Source: Chryseolinea serpens | GTDB taxonomy: Bacteria > Bacteroidota > Bacteroidia > Cytophagales > Cyclobacteriaceae | Assembly: GCF_900129725.1 (NCBI RefSeq) | Contig: NZ_FQWQ01000001.1 | Location: 3,162,001-3,226,000, forward strand | Direction: 5' to 3' | Length of the DNA: 64,000 nucleotides | In this document: positions 1 to 9,512 of the stretch, in pieces | How positions within the stretch are numbered: position 1 is the stretch's first letter | Layout: every line of letters begins with the position of its first letter | Made by a program: the position numbers and the translations under genes | Notes under the pieces: generated by a model | What the model saw: the letters and a program-made list of their open reading frames with translations, nothing else | What the model was told of the DNA's origin: nothing | Database searches by the model: none

Positions 1-745
1 AAAATATCCGAATTCGGATTTCGCCAAGATCCTGATAAACCCCGACTACCTGAAGGAATCCAGCCAAACGGCCGAGAAGCAAAAAGAATTGTACAAAACG
101 GGCTACGACCTTTATCAGAACGGCGAATACCGCCAGGCCCTGCAAGCCCTTGACCAGGCCGCGGAAATGGGAGAAACGTCGTTTTCTTCCAACATCGAAT
201 TAATGAAGGTCATCCTGATGGGAAAAACAGAAGATATTAATCAATATCAATTTGCCCTGGACCAATTTATTAAAACCCATCCCGACGATCCCCTGACCAC
301 CTACGCCAAGAAGCTGCTGGATGCCTCGCACACCTTCCAGACCGACCAGGAGAAAGTGAAAGGCATACAATACATCCGCTCGTTTGAAGAACCTCACTAT
401 TTTGTGTTGGTTCACCGCAGGACCGACAACCTCAGCGCCGTGGTATCCGCGATGCTGGAGCGATTTGACGAGGAGAATTTCAAAGAACTGAAATTGAAGA
501 CCAGCAACCTGGTGCTAAACGACGAATACATCCTTACGCTCGTCGACGAATTGCCCCGCATCAGTTGGGCCCTGGAATACAAAAAAACGTTCAACGAAAA
601 GCTTTCCACACTCACCGAGTTAAGGAACCATAAATTCCATAGCTTTGTCATTACAAAAGACAATTTCGATATATTTTACCGAACAAAAGGTCTTGATGAA
701 TACCTCCAATTCTTTGAAAGAAACTACCCTGCAGAAAGTCAATAG
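1..745 (+). CDS. C-terminal part of PorW/SprE-like T9SS TPR lipoprotein (partial)
   Basis: The reading frame is open from base 2, so the gene begins before the window; the first in-frame start-like codon (TTG at 89) is not a real start. The visible 247 residues begin with a tetratricopeptide-like segment (KTGYDLYQNGEYRQAL) and end in a conserved tail with FVLVHRR, ELPRISWAL, FVITKDNFDIFY and LQFFERNY. This tail is what I recall from PorW/SprE, the periplasmic lipoprotein that links the type IX secretion motor to its outer-membrane partners. Encountering gldKLMN a few kilobases away fits. The 3' end overlaps the next gene by about 50 bases, suggesting translational coupling. A generic TPR protein is the alternative, because the N-terminal lipobox and repeats lie outside the window. 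Confidence 0.6.
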   Translation, partial: KYPNSDFAKILINPDYLKESSQTAEKQKELYKTGYDLYQNGEYRQALQALDQAAEMGETSFSSNIELMKVILMGKTEDINQYQFALDQFIKTHPDDPLTTYAKKLLDASHTFQTDQEKVKGIQYIRSFEEPHYFVLVHRRTDNLSAVVSAMLERFDEENFKELKLKTSNLVLNDEYILTLVDELPRISWALEYKKTFNEKLSTLTELRNHKFHSFVITKDNFDIFYRTKGLDEYLQFFERNYPAESQ

Positions 746-3023
746 AATCCTGCTCACCCGAAATCCTTGGTTTAAAAAAACTACCAAAGGCATCTGGATA
801 CTTTTTCTCTGCATCATACTCGGTTTTCCGCTCTACGTACTCTCGGTTAGCATCAACTTATTCGGCCTGTTTGGCGACATGCCCAGCCTGAAAGCCATTG
901 AAAACCCCAAGAACGACTTGTCGTCGGAACTGATCTCTGCCGATGGCGTTTCGCTGGGCCGGTATTTCCGGTTCAACCGCAGCCAGGTGAGCTATGAACA
1001 GCTGTCGCCGGACCTGGTGAATACCCTGTTGCTCTCGGAAGACCATCGTTTCTATGATCACTCCGGCCTGGATTTCCGTGCCTATATGCGGGTGATCTTT
1101 GGGGTGCTCACATTCAACTCTTCTTCCAAGGGTGGCGGAAGCACCATCACCCAGCAGCTGGCCAAAAATCTTTTCAGCACCCGCGGGGAGGAATTGGATG
1201 GACCTTTGATGGTGGGGCCGCTGCGCATCCTCATCAGCAAGACCAAGGAATGGATCATCTCCGTGAAGCTCGAAAAAAACTTCACCAAACAGGAGATCAT
1301 CACCATGTATCTCAACACGAGCGATTTCAGCAGCAATGCCTATGGCATCAAAGTGGCCGCCGAAACCTATTTCAACAAACAACCCTCCGAACTGAACGTG
1401 CAGGAAGCAGCCGTGCTGGTGGGCATGCTACAGGCCCCTTCTTTCTATAATCCCAAGCGAAATCCCAAGAATGCCCTGTCCAAAAGGAATGAGGTGTTAT
1501 TTAAATTATACAATCACGGCTACATCCGTTCGCGCGAAACCTACGACTCGCTGCTGAAGCTTCCCATTCACCTGGAGTATGCCGTACAAAATCAAAACGA
1601 AGGGCTGGCCACCTATTTCCGGACGGTGATCCTGAACGACCTGATGACCTGGTGCAAGGAACACGGCTATGACCTGTGGGAGTCGGGATTAAAAATTCAT
1701 ACCACGATCGACAGCCGTATGCAACGCTATGCCGAAGAGGCCATGGCCGAAAGCATGAAGCCCCAGCAAAAGACATTCGACGTCCACTGGAAAGGCAAGA
1801 ACCCCTGGATCGACGAGGATTGGAATGAGATCAAAGGTTTCCTCGACTCACGCATCAAACAAACGGAGACCTACCGAAACCTGGTGGCCCGCTATGGCGC
1901 CGGCAACGACTCGGTGAAGATCATGCTCAAGGTGAAGAAGCCCATGACCATCTTCACCTGGAACGGCGAGCGCGACACACTGTTCAGCTCGATGGACTCG
2001 TTGAATTATTACAAGCGCTTTCTAAACGCAGGTTTTATGTCGATGGATGCCCGCACCGGAGCTATCAAAGCCTGGGTGGGCGGCATCAATCACAAATATT
2101 TTAAATACGATCACGTCCGTCAGGGCACAAGACAACCGGGTTCGTCCTTCAAACCCTTTGTGTATGGCACAGCGATGGAGGCTGGCTATAATCCTTGTTT
2201 GAAATTGCAGGACGTATCACCCACGTTCAAGGTTCCTGGCGGCACGTGGAGCCCGCCCAACGCCGAAGGCGATCGTGGAACCGGCGAGTGGCTCACCATG
2301 CGGCAAGCCATGGCCAAATCGAAGAACTCCATCACCGCTCAAGTGCTGCAACGGGTAGGCGAGGTGAATGTGGTGAACTTTGCACACCGGGTTGGCATTA
2401 CCAGTCCACTGGATGCCGTGCCTTCCTTGTGTCTGGGCGTAAGCGATGTATCGTTGTATGAAATTGTTGGAGCCTATAGCACCTTCGTGAACTCTGGCAT
2501 TCACACAGAGCCCTTCTACATCACCCAGATCGAAGACAAGAATGGCAACGTGATCGAGAACTTTGTGCCCAAAACACGACAGGCCATCAGCGAGCAAACG
2601 GCCTACAAGATGATCTACATGCTGATGGGCGGTGTGCAGGAAGAAGGCGGAACCTCGAGGGGTCTGAATTTCAACCTCAAGACCGAAAACGAAATTGGCG
2701 GCAAAACCGGCACCACCAACAACGCATCCGACGGCTGGTATATGGGTATCACACGCGACCTGGTTTCGGGCGCCTGGGTCGGTGGCGACGAGCGCAGCAT
2801 TCACTACAAACAGTGGGATCTTGGACAGGGCTCAAAAACTGCGCGCCCGATCTGGGAAAAATTTATGTTGAAAGTCTATGCCGACGCTTCATTGGAGTAC
2901 AAAAAAGGACAGTTCAGAAGGCCCGCCACAAAAATGGACATCACCTTCGATTGCAGTTCGTATGAGCTGCCGCCCGACGAAGCCGGGACCCCTCAGGAAG
3001 ACTGGAACCCCAATAACGAATAA
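696..3023 (+). CDS. Class A penicillin-binding protein (PBP1A family), peptidoglycan glycosyltransferase/transpeptidase
   Basis: Bifunctional enzyme that polymerises lipid II and cross-links peptidoglycan in the periplasm, anchored by one N-terminal membrane helix (WILFLCIILGFPLYVLSV). With the start at 696 (ATG preceded at 5 bases by AAAGG) it has 775 residues; an upstream start at 645 would overlap porW by 100 bases and has no such site. The GT51 domain shows SEDHRFYDH with catalytic Glu115 and GGSTITQQLAKN. The transpeptidase domain shows SSFK (Ser483, Lys486), SKN in AKSKNS, and KTGT starting at Lys670. About 60 residues around 340-440, between the two domains, are charged and lineage specific. 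It overlaps the PorW-like gene and is followed 5 bases later by uvrC. Confidence 0.95.
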   Translation: MNTSNSLKETTLQKVNRILLTRNPWFKKTTKGIWILFLCIILGFPLYVLSVSINLFGLFGDMPSLKAIENPKNDLSSELISADGVSLGRYFRFNRSQVSYEQLSPDLVNTLLLSEDHRFYDHSGLDFRAYMRVIFGVLTFNSSSKGGGSTITQQLAKNLFSTRGEELDGPLMVGPLRILISKTKEWIISVKLEKNFTKQEIITMYLNTSDFSSNAYGIKVAAETYFNKQPSELNVQEAAVLVGMLQAPSFYNPKRNPKNALSKRNEVLFKLYNHGYIRSRETYDSLLKLPIHLEYAVQNQNEGLATYFRTVILNDLMTWCKEHGYDLWESGLKIHTTIDSRMQRYAEEAMAESMKPQQKTFDVHWKGKNPWIDEDWNEIKGFLDSRIKQTETYRNLVARYGAGNDSVKIMLKVKKPMTIFTWNGERDTLFSSMDSLNYYKRFLNAGFMSMDARTGAIKAWVGGINHKYFKYDHVRQGTRQPGSSFKPFVYGTAMEAGYNPCLKLQDVSPTFKVPGGTWSPPNAEGDRGTGEWLTMRQAMAKSKNSITAQVLQRVGEVNVVNFAHRVGITSPLDAVPSLCLGVSDVSLYEIVGAYSTFVNSGIHTEPFYITQIEDKNGNVIENFVPKTRQAISEQTAYKMIYMLMGGVQEEGGTSRGLNFNLKTENEIGGKTGTTNNASDGWYMGITRDLVSGAWVGGDERSIHYKQWDLGQGSKTARPIWEKFMLKVYADASLEYKKGQFRRPATKMDITFDCSSYELPPDEAGTPQEDWNPNNE

Positions 3024-3028
3024 TTTTT

Positions 3029-4825
3029 ATGTACGACCGGCTCAAAGAAGTTGTTCAGCGACTGCCGGAATCTCCTGGTGTCTACCGTTTTTATAACGAC
3101 GAAGATGTGCTGATCTATGTCGGCAAGGCAAAGAGCCTCAAGAAAAGAGTAAGCAGCTATTTCAGCAAGAGCACCGGCGTGAATCGAAAAACGCTCAAGC
3201 TGGTTTCGGAGATTGAACGGATTGATTTTACGGTTTCAAATTCCGAGTTCGATGCATTGTTATTGGAAAACAATTTCATCAAACAGAACCAGCCCAAGTA
3301 CAACATCCTGCTGAAGGACGACAAGACGTTCCCCTACCTGTGTATCCTTAAGGAGCGATTCCCCCGGATCATCTACACGCGCAAATACCTGCCCAAGCAA
3401 GGCGAATACTTCGGCCCTTTTTCCAGCGTAGTAGCCATGAAGAACGTGTTGGAGCTGACCCGCAAGCTATACTCCATCCGAACTTGCAATCTCCTGCTCA
3501 GTGAGACCAACGTCGAGCAAAAGAAATTCAAAGTATGCCTGGAGTATCATCTGGGCAATTGCAAGGGGCCCTGTGAAGCGTACCAGGATGAAAAATCATA
3601 CCTGGAGGAGATCGAGCAGGCCCGCAACATTTTGAAAGGAAATCTCAGCATCGTCTACAACCACTTTACCTCCCAAATGAAAACCGCGGCCGCCAATATG
3701 GAATTTGAGCGGGCGCATTTTTATAAGGAGAAGCTGGAAACCTTGGAGCGATTCCAATCCAAATCGCTTGTCGTCAATAAAGATCTTACCGACATCGATG
3801 TATGCACGATCACCAGCACGGAATCCTATGCGTATGTGAACTACCTGATGATCCGCGAGGGCGCCATCATCTTCTCCAAGACGATGGAAGTGAAGAAGAA
3901 ACTCGACGAACCCGACGACGAGATCCTGAGCTTTACGGCTTTCGAACTACGGGAGCAAACCCATAGTCAAAACAAACTGATCTTAAGCAACGTGGCGATC
4001 ACGCTGTTAGAAGATAAGGTTGAAAATGTGATCCCGCAGATCGGCGACAAGAAGAAACTGCTGGCGTTGTCGATCAAGAACGCCCTGGAACTAAAGCGTG
4101 AGCGCGAGATCTTCCGCGAAGGAAAGAAATCAAAACAAAAAGAAGTGCTGATGATCCTTCAAAAGGATCTGCAGATCCAACACTTGCCCAACATCATCGA
4201 ATGCTTTGATAACTCCAACCTGCAAGGCACCACACCGGTGGCCTCCATGGTGCGCTTTGTTGATGGAAAGGCGGATAAAAAAGGCTACCGGCATTTCAAT
4301 ATCAAAACCGTGGAAGGACCCGACGACTTTGCTTCCATGAAAGAGATCGTCGGCCGGCGCTATAAAAGGATCCAGGAAGAAGCTGGCAAACTCCCCGATC
4401 TGATCATGGTCGACGGTGGCAAAGGACAACTGAGCAGTGCTTGTGAGGCGTTGAAAGAATTGAATCTCTATGGCCAGATCCCCATCATCGGCATTGCCAA
4501 GCGCTTGGAGGAGATCTATTATCCGGAAGATCCCTTGCCCTTGCACATCAGTAAAAAATCACCTGGACTGTTGTTGATGCAGCAGATCCGGGACGAGGCT
4601 CACCGATTTGCCATCACTTTCCACCGGCAAAAGCGAAGCAAAGTGCAGCTGAAAACGGAGATGGAGGGTCTTGAGGGCATCGGTCAGAAAACCACCGTGA
4701 AGTTATTGCAGCATTTCAAATCCGTGAAGAAAATCAAGGAGGCGCCGTTTGAGGAGATCGAGAAATTGGTGGGGCGCAAAAAGGCGGAGATCATTTTGGG
4801 CATAAAAGAAAAGGAGGTCAAGTGA
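3029..4825 (+). CDS. uvrC: Excinuclease ABC subunit C
   Basis: UvrC makes both incisions in nucleotide excision repair together with UvrB. The 598-residue protein has the expected order: an N-terminal GIY-YIG nuclease (PGVYRFYN, IYVGKAKSLKKRV, residues about 14-95), the Cys-containing linker (RTCNLLLS, CLEYHLGNCKGPC), a UVR/UvrB-binding helix around 200-240, the RNase H-like endonuclease domain (ECFDNSNLQGT, MVDGGKGQL, about 385-500) and C-terminal helix-hairpin-helix motifs (LEGIGQKTTVKLL). It starts 5 bases after the PBP stop, so it is likely co-transcribed. Its 3' end converges with gldN with only about 30 bases between, and I see no clear hairpin terminator in that gap. Confidence 0.97.
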   Translation: MYDRLKEVVQRLPESPGVYRFYNDEDVLIYVGKAKSLKKRVSSYFSKSTGVNRKTLKLVSEIERIDFTVSNSEFDALLLENNFIKQNQPKYNILLKDDKTFPYLCILKERFPRIIYTRKYLPKQGEYFGPFSSVVAMKNVLELTRKLYSIRTCNLLLSETNVEQKKFKVCLEYHLGNCKGPCEAYQDEKSYLEEIEQARNILKGNLSIVYNHFTSQMKTAAANMEFERAHFYKEKLETLERFQSKSLVVNKDLTDIDVCTITSTESYAYVNYLMIREGAIIFSKTMEVKKKLDEPDDEILSFTAFELREQTHSQNKLILSNVAITLLEDKVENVIPQIGDKKKLLALSIKNALELKREREIFREGKKSKQKEVLMILQKDLQIQHLPNIIECFDNSNLQGTTPVASMVRFVDGKADKKGYRHFNIKTVEGPDDFASMKEIVGRRYKRIQEEAGKLPDLIMVDGGKGQLSSACEALKELNLYGQIPIIGIAKRLEEIYYPEDPLPLHISKKSPGLLLMQQIRDEAHRFAITFHRQKRSKVQLKTEMEGLEGIGQKTTVKLLQHFKSVKKIKEAPFEEIEKLVGRKKAEIILGIKEKEVK

Positions 4826-4856
4826 CCTCCCTTCTCAATATCAAAAAAGCAAATTC

Positions 4857-5768
4857 TTAGAATTCCCAAAGGTTGTGTTCCTTCTCCATGAGCATCATCT
4901 CCGTCCACTCGCGAGCCCAAACGCCTTCTCTGTAGGGACGCCCGTTGCCACGGTAAGTGTCGTCGATGGTTTCATCGTCGGGGTTCTGCACTTTGTAGAT
5001 CGAGCCCTGGAACAATCTCAGCAGGAATGCATCGGCAAAGTTCTTGTTTTGCGCGGTGTTCTGGCGATTGAACCAAACGGCCTTCGGAATGTTGTTTCTG
5101 AATAATTTTTCCAGGTCCTTGTATTTGAACCATCCGAGCGAGTTATCTATACCCGTGGTGGTCTTCGCACCCGGAACGATGATCTCAAAAGCCTGGATGT
5201 CATAGTACAATCTGGATCTTCTTCTGTCGAAGATCATGTCTTCCATCATGTGGATCGAGCTCATGTCGCCAACAGCATATTCAAGGCCGCTACCTTGGTT
5301 GGTACCTGCCCAATAGTCGGTGGCGTCTTCGCTGGGCGTGATGCCCTTGCTGTCTTGCACGGCGCGATAGTTCTTGCCGTTGAAGCTCACGATATCATCC
5401 GTGTAGAAGTCGGTGGTCGGGGTCCAGGCCGGGAAGGTCTGGGCTTGCTCTTGTACCAACCGTCCCAGGAAGTCTTCCTTCGATAATTTGGTGGTCAAAG
5501 AGTCACTGTTATAAATATCTGTTAGCTCCCCAGACTTTACGGCATCAACAATGAGTTTGCTGATCTCTCCGTTTTTGGCGAAGAAGCCTTTGTTTTGCTT
5601 TTCCCGGAGATCGATATTCCTCCACACACGCACTTTGTAGTGCTGCTCATACACGGGAATTGGATTGAGCGAATTCGGATTGTACTGAACTTCCAAATCC
5701 TGCACCTCCTGCGCAAATGCGCCGGTCAGTCCAACTGAAAACAGTGTTATAAAAATGCTCTTTTTCAT
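4857..5768 (-). CDS. gldN: GldN/PorN, type IX secretion ring component, with a CBM-like insertion
   Basis: Periplasmic protein that forms the GldK-GldN ring of the type IX secretion/gliding machinery. The 303-residue precursor has a Sec signal peptide ending in AFAQ. The flanking core is recognisable as GldN (RVWRNIDLREKQN, MEDMIFDRRRSRLYYDIQAFEI, LEKLFRNNIPKAVWFNRQN). Residues about 112-155 look like a chitin-binding/CBM5-12 module: W115, Y122, V127, G131, Y134, A136, G142, P145 and W153 follow the family spacing. I do not know this module in GldN of well-studied species. The start codon overlaps the gldM stop by one base (TAATG), so the two are translationally coupled. It is the last gene of the porP-gldKLMN run. 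Confidence 0.92.
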   Translation of the reverse strand: MKKSIFITLFSVGLTGAFAQEVQDLEVQYNPNSLNPIPVYEQHYKVRVWRNIDLREKQNKGFFAKNGEISKLIVDAVKSGELTDIYNSDSLTTKLSKEDFLGRLVQEQAQTFPAWTPTTDFYTDDIVSFNGKNYRAVQDSKGITPSEDATDYWAGTNQGSGLEYAVGDMSSIHMMEDMIFDRRRSRLYYDIQAFEIIVPGAKTTTGIDNSLGWFKYKDLEKLFRNNIPKAVWFNRQNTAQNKNFADAFLLRLFQGSIYKVQNPDDETIDDTYRGNGRPYREGVWAREWTEMMLMEKEHNLWEF

Positions 5769-7360
5769 TAGTTTATCGGTATGATTATAATACCACTTGA
5801 ACCTTTAACGGGAACCTTTTCTTCGCCATCGGTGAACGTTCTGCGGGCAACTTCTTTGATGTCGATAACCACACGGTCACCGGGTCTTGCCTGGCTTGAC
5901 CAGGAGCGAAGGTCCGGATTTTCGTTGGTTGCATTAAGACGTTGCACGCCGGCAGTTCCACGACCCAAGATTACTTCTGCGCGTTTGATCTTGTAGCGTG
6001 CATCCTTGGGAACTTCTTCTTTGAAGTTGTTCTCAGGTTCTGCTACAAAACGCAGGTTAGCAAGTTGGTTGGGCTTAATACCATTTCTCAAATCCACAGC
6101 TGTACTTCCAATGTAAGCCACATAGCGGGGATCCGGAACGTTCTTCACATCGAATTGCTGATCACCGATTTTCGTTCCACCGTTGGTAACACCCACAGTG
6201 ATTTTACGGGCACTCGGAATGATTGTAACACGGCCGGGCTTATCACCCTTTCTGATCTCAGCGCTCGCCGCAGAGAAAGTAGGATTGTAGTTTGTACCCA
6301 ATGCAGGCACTTCAATGTTCACCGTATTACCGCAATTCATGTAAAGCGTAGGAGCGTTACCCGTTGTTACACGGATCACAGGCTGCGCCACGAAGTACTC
6401 AATGGTTTGCTCAAAAGTTTGACCCTTCACTTTGATCTCAGCTTTGAACGATTTTTTTGCAATGCCGGTAGGGTCATAGCCACCACCTTGTGCTGTAAAT
6501 TCGATCTTACCCATTTGCACGCCGCTGGGATCCGGGACGATCGGAAGTTTCGCGCCGTCCTTGAAGAATTCTGACGTCAAAGATGTTGATGAACCGGAAA
6601 GGAACATCTCGGCCTCGTATTTTGCTCCCGCAGCTACCGTGGAAGACTTGGCGCGCACCATGGGAATAAACTTGTCGAGATTGATGCGTTTCGCGCCGGC
6701 GTCGGTTGCCAGTTTATCCAGGGCACGACCTTCGTAGTCAAGCACTTCGGTTTGTGCCTGGGTTACAGAGGCCAAGGCTGCAATAACGGGCGTGTTTTCG
6801 AAGGTGAATTCCAAAAAGCTCTTGTTAACATGGTTCGCATCTCCTGCGAAAAGCGGGAGATCTTTAGGAGCCTTGGCAATTTTAGGCAACGCGGGTTGAA
6901 TCTTGGAGAGATCATTTACCTGCGTTACATAGTCGTTCAACAGTTTTTCATAGTTTTTGCCATCCGGCGACGACACATCGATCATCATGGTGGCCACTTT
7001 GGAACTGTGGTCGTTGATCAGTTTTTCATCGACTTTATCCGTTCCGGATGCGCTCATCATCTTCTTCTTCAGATCGTCGATCTGCTTCATCGTGCTCTTC
7101 GTGAGCTCCCTCACTTTTTGAGCACGTGCCATTGCATCGAGCACGCCTGCATCCTGGGTCTGTCCGGCATCCTTTATGATTTGACCCAATACTTGCTCAC
7201 TCTTGGTATTACCTGCCGTGATCAAGCCATTCAGGGTTTCGTTGATGATGGCAAATTTCTGAAGTACCGCGTTACTTACTTGCAGCGCGAGGAGCGCTGT
7301 AAGCACGAGGTACATCATGCCTATCATCTTCTGACGCGGGGTTTCTTTTCCACCTGCCAT
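5768..7360 (-). CDS. gldM: GldM/PorM, type IX secretion/gliding motor rotor subunit
   Basis: Inner-membrane protein whose single N-terminal helix (MIGMMYLVLTALLALQVSNAV, residues about 12-32) sits inside the GldL pentamer and whose long periplasmic part spans towards the GldKN ring. The 530 residues include the conserved start MAGGKETPRQKMIGMMYLV, an alpha-helical first periplasmic domain (to about residue 220), and beta-rich D2-D4 domains ending in GSSGIIIIPIN. Length is normal for the family. It follows gldL after 44 bases and overlaps gldN by one base. The positive charge before the helix fits the N-in topology known for GldM. Confidence 0.96.
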   Translation of the reverse strand: MAGGKETPRQKMIGMMYLVLTALLALQVSNAVLQKFAIINETLNGLITAGNTKSEQVLGQIIKDAGQTQDAGVLDAMARAQKVRELTKSTMKQIDDLKKKMMSASGTDKVDEKLINDHSSKVATMMIDVSSPDGKNYEKLLNDYVTQVNDLSKIQPALPKIAKAPKDLPLFAGDANHVNKSFLEFTFENTPVIAALASVTQAQTEVLDYEGRALDKLATDAGAKRINLDKFIPMVRAKSSTVAAGAKYEAEMFLSGSSTSLTSEFFKDGAKLPIVPDPSGVQMGKIEFTAQGGGYDPTGIAKKSFKAEIKVKGQTFEQTIEYFVAQPVIRVTTGNAPTLYMNCGNTVNIEVPALGTNYNPTFSAASAEIRKGDKPGRVTIIPSARKITVGVTNGGTKIGDQQFDVKNVPDPRYVAYIGSTAVDLRNGIKPNQLANLRFVAEPENNFKEEVPKDARYKIKRAEVILGRGTAGVQRLNATNENPDLRSWSSQARPGDRVVIDIKEVARRTFTDGEEKVPVKGSSGIIIIPIN

Positions 7361-7404
7361 GTTGTAGTTCCTTTTAAGTTATAAACGTTAAAAACCCAAT
7401 TTCA

Positions 7405-8229
7405 TTATGCGTTCTGTCCGCCGCCTTTCATCGCGGTGAGCATGCTGCCATAAACCTTGTTCAAAGAAGTCAGGTTGTCTGTGAGCTTACCAAGTTCGGA
7501 AGTGAACTTCGCTGTGTTATCACCAACTTTGGAAAGTCCGGTCATAGCGCCAGTGAGGCTTTCATAGAACTTGTTCATGTTTTTAACGTGGCTATCGGCA
7601 TCCTTCAACTCCATTTCATACACTGAATTGAGAGCAGCAAGGTTCTTCGTCACTTTTTGTACTTGCGAGTGGTATTCGCCAGCGTCTTTGGATGCTTCAG
7701 ACATGCTCGATACGGCCTTGATGGCAGTGTCGTAGGACTTGTTCATTTCCAAAAGCTGTGTAGAAGCCTTCTTCACGTTGGTAGCGTAGTCGTTGGTGGC
7801 TACTGCTGCATCGGAGAGGTTCGACATTTTCTTGGCAGAGTCGGCCAGGTTGGTCAGACCTTTGCCTAAGCTATCCAACAGTTCAGGGCCAATTTTGGCT
7901 TTCTCCAGGGAAACATCCAATTGTTGTGTCAGCGATGCGCCTGCAGGCTTGTTAGAGATCCGGGTAGGCGTTGCAGGAGCTTCGTAGTCTTCGCCCAGTT
8001 CGGGGTATACTTTCGACCAATCGGGCTCTTGATGAGGCGGCTCAAAAGCGCTCAGAAAGAAAATAACTGCTTCAGTGGTCAAGCCTATGAACAGCATTTG
8101 GTCAGCACCTTCGTAGTGGAGGATCTTGAATAACGCCCCAATAATTACGACTGCCGCACCAATACCATAGACTTTTGGCATTATAGTTTTGTAGAGTAGT
8201 TCAACAAATCCGCCTTTTTTCTTGCTCAT
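7405..8229 (-). CDS. gldL: GldL/PorL, type IX secretion/gliding motor stator subunit
   Basis: Cytoplasmic-membrane partner of GldM; the GldLM complex converts proton flow into motion that powers secretion and gliding. Two membrane helices lie at about 17-37 (VYGIGAAVVIIGALFKIL) and 44-62 (MLFIGLTTEAVIFFLSAF). Glu53 in helix 2 corresponds to the buried acidic residue held to carry protons in this family; Tyr21, Lys35 and His38 in helix 1 also match polar positions I recall as conserved. The rest (about 100-274) is a cytoplasmic helical domain rich in Ala, Lys and Ser. It lies 71 bases after gldK in the same direction. Confidence 0.95.
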   Translation of the reverse strand: MSKKKGGFVELLYKTIMPKVYGIGAAVVIIGALFKILHYEGADQMLFIGLTTEAVIFFLSAFEPPHQEPDWSKVYPELGEDYEAPATPTRISNKPAGASLTQQLDVSLEKAKIGPELLDSLGKGLTNLADSAKKMSNLSDAAVATNDYATNVKKASTQLLEMNKSYDTAIKAVSSMSEASKDAGEYHSQVQKVTKNLAALNSVYEMELKDADSHVKNMNKFYESLTGAMTGLSKVGDNTAKFTSELGKLTDNLTSLNKVYGSMLTAMKGGGQNA

Positions 8230-8300
8230 TGTAGTAATGGTTTAAGTTTTGCCTTTTGATATTATAAAATATAGAAAATGGATTAGGGTCGATCTGAGTG

Positions 8301-9386
8301 CTAAAATTCCTGACCTGACGAACGGCCCAAGTGCGTCATGGCGCAACGGAAGCCTATATACGCACGGGTGGAATCTTTGAATTCATATGTCCGTGTACCG
8401 GTTTCCAGGTAGTAGGCCACGTCTTTCCACGAGCCGCCGCGAACCACTTTCTTGGGCGGAACACGGGGGTTGTACTTGGCACTTTCCGGGTTGGTACGGG
8501 GGTCGATGTATTGTGGGTTCAAGTCCCAAACCGTGGGTACGGATGCGGGGTTGAAGTCGTCGAGGCACCATTCGGATACGTTGCCTGACATGTCGTACAG
8601 ACCATAGTCGTTGGGGAAGTAGGACTGTACGGGTGAGGAGTAGGCGAAGCCGTCGTCGTAGAAGTTACCGCGGCCGGGTTTGAAGTTGGCCAGCATACAA
8701 CCTTTCGAGTTACGGATATACGGGTTACCCCAAGGATATTTTGCCATATCGCGGCCACCGCGGGCTGCATATTCCCATTCTGCTTCGGAGGGCAGACGGA
8801 AGGCGGGCATCGGAAAATCACCCACGCTCTTGCGGTAGTCGTTCAGGTAAGCGGTTCTCCATTGACCGAAGAACACGGCAGCGTCCCAGTTCACGCCCAC
8901 GACCGGATAGTCGTCGTAGCCGGGGTGCCAGTAGTAATAGTCCTGGATAGGATCGCCCATGTGGTGTGCGAAGTCGCGAACCCAGGAAGCGGTATCCGGA
9001 TAGTATTTCTGACGGAACGTTTCTGCGTCTACAGTTTCGAAGCCTTCAATGCTTCCGTTATCGACCAGGAAAAAGTTGGTGAACTGGCGATACTCATTGT
9101 TCGTGATTTCTGTATCGTCCATGAAGAACGAACCGATCGTTACTTGCTTGTTGAAGTTGATCTGCGTAGAAGCAGGGTCTTCATCCGCTTGCCCCATGTG
9201 GAATGTTCCGGCAGGAATGGGCACCATACCATAGGGGATGGTCATCACCCAGCCTTCTCGCCCGGGAACACCAACGAGTTCACCCTGGTCGCCGCCTTTT
9301 TTGCCGCCAAGGCCAAGTAATCCACAAGCACTGGCAACAGCCCCTGCGAATACTAAAACTACTTTAGAAACAACCGATTTATTCAT
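8301..9386 (-). CDS. gldK: GldK/PorK, T9SS ring lipoprotein with a formylglycine-generating-enzyme fold
   Basis: Outer-membrane-associated lipoprotein that forms the periplasmic ring with GldN. The signal peptide ends in a lipobox (VASAC, Cys21). The body is an FGE-sulfatase-like domain: PIPAGTFHMGQ near the start, TEITNNEYRQF, PVVGVNWDAAVFFGQW, FRLPSEAEWEYAARGG, DMSGNVSEWCLDD, VRGGSWKD and RAYIGFRC. In GldK this fold is structural rather than catalytic as far as is known. The 361-residue length is in the usual range. It follows porP after about 125 bases and begins the gldKLMN genes. Confidence 0.95.
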   Translation of the reverse strand: MNKSVVSKVVLVFAGAVASACGLLGLGGKKGGDQGELVGVPGREGWVMTIPYGMVPIPAGTFHMGQADEDPASTQINFNKQVTIGSFFMDDTEITNNEYRQFTNFFLVDNGSIEGFETVDAETFRQKYYPDTASWVRDFAHHMGDPIQDYYYWHPGYDDYPVVGVNWDAAVFFGQWRTAYLNDYRKSVGDFPMPAFRLPSEAEWEYAARGGRDMAKYPWGNPYIRNSKGCMLANFKPGRGNFYDDGFAYSSPVQSYFPNDYGLYDMSGNVSEWCLDDFNPASVPTVWDLNPQYIDPRTNPESAKYNPRVPPKKVVRGGSWKDVAYYLETGTRTYEFKDSTRAYIGFRCAMTHLGRSSGQEF

Positions 9387-9512
9387 ATACTTCTGCTCAG
9401 TTTGCTATGCTAAAATTTTGAGGCTCGAAAGTTACCCTTTATTCGCCTTACTTTTTGGAGAAACTATTTACAAATTCCACAAATTCTTAAAAATACCAAA
9501 ATCAAATGTCGG

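Noticed and set aside
5942-7384. Long open frames antisense to gldM
   Set aside because: They are shadows of the gldM coding pattern, have odd residue content (many His/Arg/Cys), and show no family resemblance.
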